Shown: one piece after another, positions 62,460 through 64,000 of the stretch
How the letters are laid out: every line of letters begins with the position of its first letter
How positions within the stretch are numbered: position 1 is the stretch's first letter
NCBI GenBank assembly: GCA_025455885.1
Contig: JALOLR010000006.1
Span: 77,913-141,912, forward strand
Source of the DNA: Acidimicrobiales bacterium
Lineage (GTDB): Bacteria > Actinomycetota > Acidimicrobiia > Acidimicrobiales > Acidimicrobilacustridaceae
DNA: 64,000 nt
Direction: 5' to 3'
Notes under the pieces: generated by a model
The model's input: only the letters and a program-made list of their open reading frames with translations
Databases searched by the model: none
Told to the model about the DNA's origin: nothing
Made by a program: the position numbers and the translations under genes

Positions 62460-63701
62460 ATGTCGTTGCCGTTTCATCTTTCGCGCCGCACCCGGAGTCT
62501 GCTCGCCGGGGTCACGGTCGTCGCCGTGGCCTTTGCCGGCTTCTCGCCGTCGACCGGCGCGGCGGCCGACTCGGCCGCGGAGCAGCGCGACGTCAAGCGT
62601 CAGCGCGCCGAGGTCGCCGGGCAGATCGACACGCTGCGGGCCAGCGACGCCCAGGTGAGCCAGGCCCTCGCCGACCTCGACGCCAACGTGAGGGCCACGC
62701 GGGCCCAGGTCGCCGACGCCCAACGGGCGGTCGACGACGCCGAGGCCGAAGCGGCCCGGGCCGAGCGCGACGCCCGGGCCACCGAGGCGCGGATCGAGGA
62801 GCTCCGCGGCCAGGTGGTCTCGGCGGCCGTCGACGCCTACGTGCGCCCGGGCGCCGATCAGGTGCTGTCGTTGTTCCAGGAGGAGACGGCCAACGAGGCG
62901 AGCACCAAGCAGGCCCTCCTCGACGTCACCAACGGTGACAAGCTCGACGCCGTCGACGAGCTCGGTGCCGCCAAGCGCCTCCTCGAGGACCAGCGCGACG
63001 AGGCCGAAGCGGCCCGGGCCGAGGCCGAGGGTCGTCGTCGCTCCCTGAGCGAGAAGGCCGCCGGCCTCGAGGCGGCCCAGGCCGAGCAACAGCGGGTCGC
63101 CGCCCAGATCAGCGACCGCCTCAGCGACCGGCTGGCCGAGTCGCAGTCCCTCGCCGCCCTCGACGCCGAGCTGGCGTCGCGCATCGCCTCGGAGCAGGCG
63201 GCCATCGCCGCGCAGCTGTCCGCCGCCCGTGAGGCATCGACGTCCTCCGGCGGTGGGGGTGGCGGCGGCGGTGGCGGTGGCGGTGGCCCGGTCACCGTCA
63301 TCCCCCGCCCCGGTGGGCTCACCACGGTGGGCGGGATCACCGTCGCCGGATCGATCGCCTCCAACGTGGCCGCGCTCCTCGACGCCGCCCGGGCCGACGG
63401 CTTCGCCTTCTCCGGCACCGGCTATCGCGACTCCTCGGCCCAGATCGCCCTACGGCGCCAGCACTGCGGCACCAGCGACTACGCCATCTACCAGATGCCG
63501 CCCGACCAGTGCAGCCCGCCCACGGCCATCCCCGGCCGGTCGAAGCACGAGCAGGGCCTGGCCATCGACTTCGCGGTGAACGGTCGCATCATCCAGAGCC
63601 GCAGCGACCCGGGGTTCCAGTGGCTGGCGGCCAACGCCGGGCGCTGGGGCTTCGTGAACCTGCCCAGCGAGCCCTGGCACTGGTCGGTCGACGGAAGCTG
63701 A
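62460..63701 (+). CDS. Exported coiled-coil protein with M15 (VanY-like) peptidase domain
   Basis: A 413-residue secreted protein. A signal peptide (SLLAGVTVVAVAFAGFSPSTGAAA) leads to two long coiled coils (about 37-105 and 170-255) joined by a helical region with AVDAYVRPGADQVLSLFQEETANEAS, the arrangement of EnvC/RipA-like hydrolase regulators. A run of about 13 glycines is the hinge to the C-terminal M15 domain, with zinc-site motifs SKHEQGLAIDFAVNG (His, Asp) and EPWHWS (His). It probably trims peptidoglycan peptides. TATATT at 62394-62399 is a candidate -10, giving a leader with a small ACGGC/GCCGT hairpin. Confidence 0.88.
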   Translation: MSLPFHLSRRTRSLLAGVTVVAVAFAGFSPSTGAAADSAAEQRDVKRQRAEVAGQIDTLRASDAQVSQALADLDANVRATRAQVADAQRAVDDAEAEAARAERDARATEARIEELRGQVVSAAVDAYVRPGADQVLSLFQEETANEASTKQALLDVTNGDKLDAVDELGAAKRLLEDQRDEAEAARAEAEGRRRSLSEKAAGLEAAQAEQQRVAAQISDRLSDRLAESQSLAALDAELASRIASEQAAIAAQLSAAREASTSSGGGGGGGGGGGGGPVTVIPRPGGLTTVGGITVAGSIASNVAALLDAARADGFAFSGTGYRDSSAQIALRRQHCGTSDYAIYQMPPDQCSPPTAIPGRSKHEQGLAIDFAVNGRIIQSRSDPGFQWLAANAGRWGFVNLPSEPWHWSVDGS

Positions 63702-63749
63702 ACCCGCCCCGGGATAGGGTCCCGCTCCGGGACGACGAGGAGGGCGGCA

Positions 63750-64000
63750 ATGGGGGACACACCCGTCGCGGTGGTGACCGGAGCGAGTCGGGGGATCGGG
63801 AAGGCGTCCGCCCTGGCGCTGGCCGAGGCCGGGTTCGACGTCGCCATCACCGCCCGCACCGTCCGTGAGGGCGAGGGGCGCAGCGAGCCGAACTCGGTGC
63901 GCGGCGACGAGCCGGTGGTGGCCGTCCCCGGGAGCCTCGAGTCGACCGCCGCCGAGATCGAGCGCCGCGGTCGCCGGGCGCTGTCCATCCCCATGGACCT
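63750..64000 (+). CDS. SDR-family oxidoreductase, N-terminal part
   Basis: Only the first 83 codons are in the window. They contain AVVTGASRGIGKASALALAEAGFDVAITARTV, the nucleotide-binding start of a classical short-chain dehydrogenase, then a long loop EGEGRSEPNSVRGDEPVVAVPGSLESTAAEIE typical of a subset of actinobacterial SDRs. ATG 63750 has a strong GAGGAGGG six bases upstream. TAGGGT at 63715-63720 is a candidate -10. The catalytic YxxxK lies beyond the end. Confidence 0.85.
   Translation, partial: MGDTPVAVVTGASRGIGKASALALAEAGFDVAITARTVREGEGRSEPNSVRGDEPVVAVPGSLESTAAEIERRGRRALSIPMD

Noticed and set aside
63247-63290. Short GGN repeat array
   Set aside because: It encodes the polyglycine hinge of the M15 protein.

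Overview
The window is about 72% G+C, codes on both strands with few gaps, uses many GTG starts, and holds no prophage, insertion sequence or CRISPR array. Gene content (GatCAB, PASTA-domain kinase, MetE-like gene beside ligA, iscS-type gene beside mnmA, 13E12/DUF222 HNH endonuclease, IclR regulator divergent from leuCD) points to an actinobacterium. The style fits class Acidimicrobiia, but that placement is an inference. No stretch over 300 bases lacks a gene or a leader element.

Layout. 1-8.5 kb: partial galT, a methyltransferase, cysteine desulfurase, mnmA, a membrane protein, a MetE-like protein, ligA, a HAD phosphatase and a 52-residue zinc-ribbon protein. 8.5-18 kb: a PASTA Ser/Thr kinase, an MFS exporter, an SCP2 protein, gatCAB and two lipoproteins. 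18-23 kb (minus strand): a MATE exporter and two ABC transporter pairs. 23-32 kb: ilvD, two large secreted proteins, then ilvBNC behind a leader. 32-45 kb: HNH endonuclease, AlkD-like protein, ferritin-like hydrolase, aldo/keto reductase, metY, two SDRs, serC, an aminotransferase, a prolyl oligopeptidase, serA. 46-57 kb: leuA behind a leader, leuDC, the IclR regulator, Ppx/GppA, a hydrolase, greA, then leuB-ilvE-cimA behind a third leader. 57-64 kb: L,D-transpeptidase, gltX, a DUF218 protein, tRNA-Gln(CTG), a geranylgeranyl-reductase-like enzyme, a coiled-coil M15 peptidase and the start of an SDR.

The main biological theme is branched-chain amino acid synthesis. Nearly the whole route is present (ilvD, ilvBNC, leuA, leuCD, leuB, ilvE), plus cimA, which feeds isoleucine through citramalate. 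It is split into several transcription units. Three units are each preceded by a short leader ORF ending in different regulatory codons, followed by a terminator-like hairpin: LVVLR before ilvBNC, ELLLM before leuA, and VAIIR before leuB-ilvE-cimA. The peptides match the end products of their units, so this looks like three product-specific ribosome-mediated attenuators. leuCD is instead divergent from an IclR-family gene, with a dyad between the -35 and -10 of the regulator promoter.

A second theme is promoter layout. About twenty genes have a TANNNT (or nANNNT) hexamer ending 6-9 bases before the start codon, which predicts leaderless or nearly leaderless mRNAs and helped choose several starts. 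Two divergent pairs (ABC transporter/ilvD and L,D-transpeptidase/gltX) share overlapping -10 hexamers. Convergent pairs are tightly packed, often with both stop codons inside one hairpin; the extreme case is a perfect 50-bp palindrome after mnmA.
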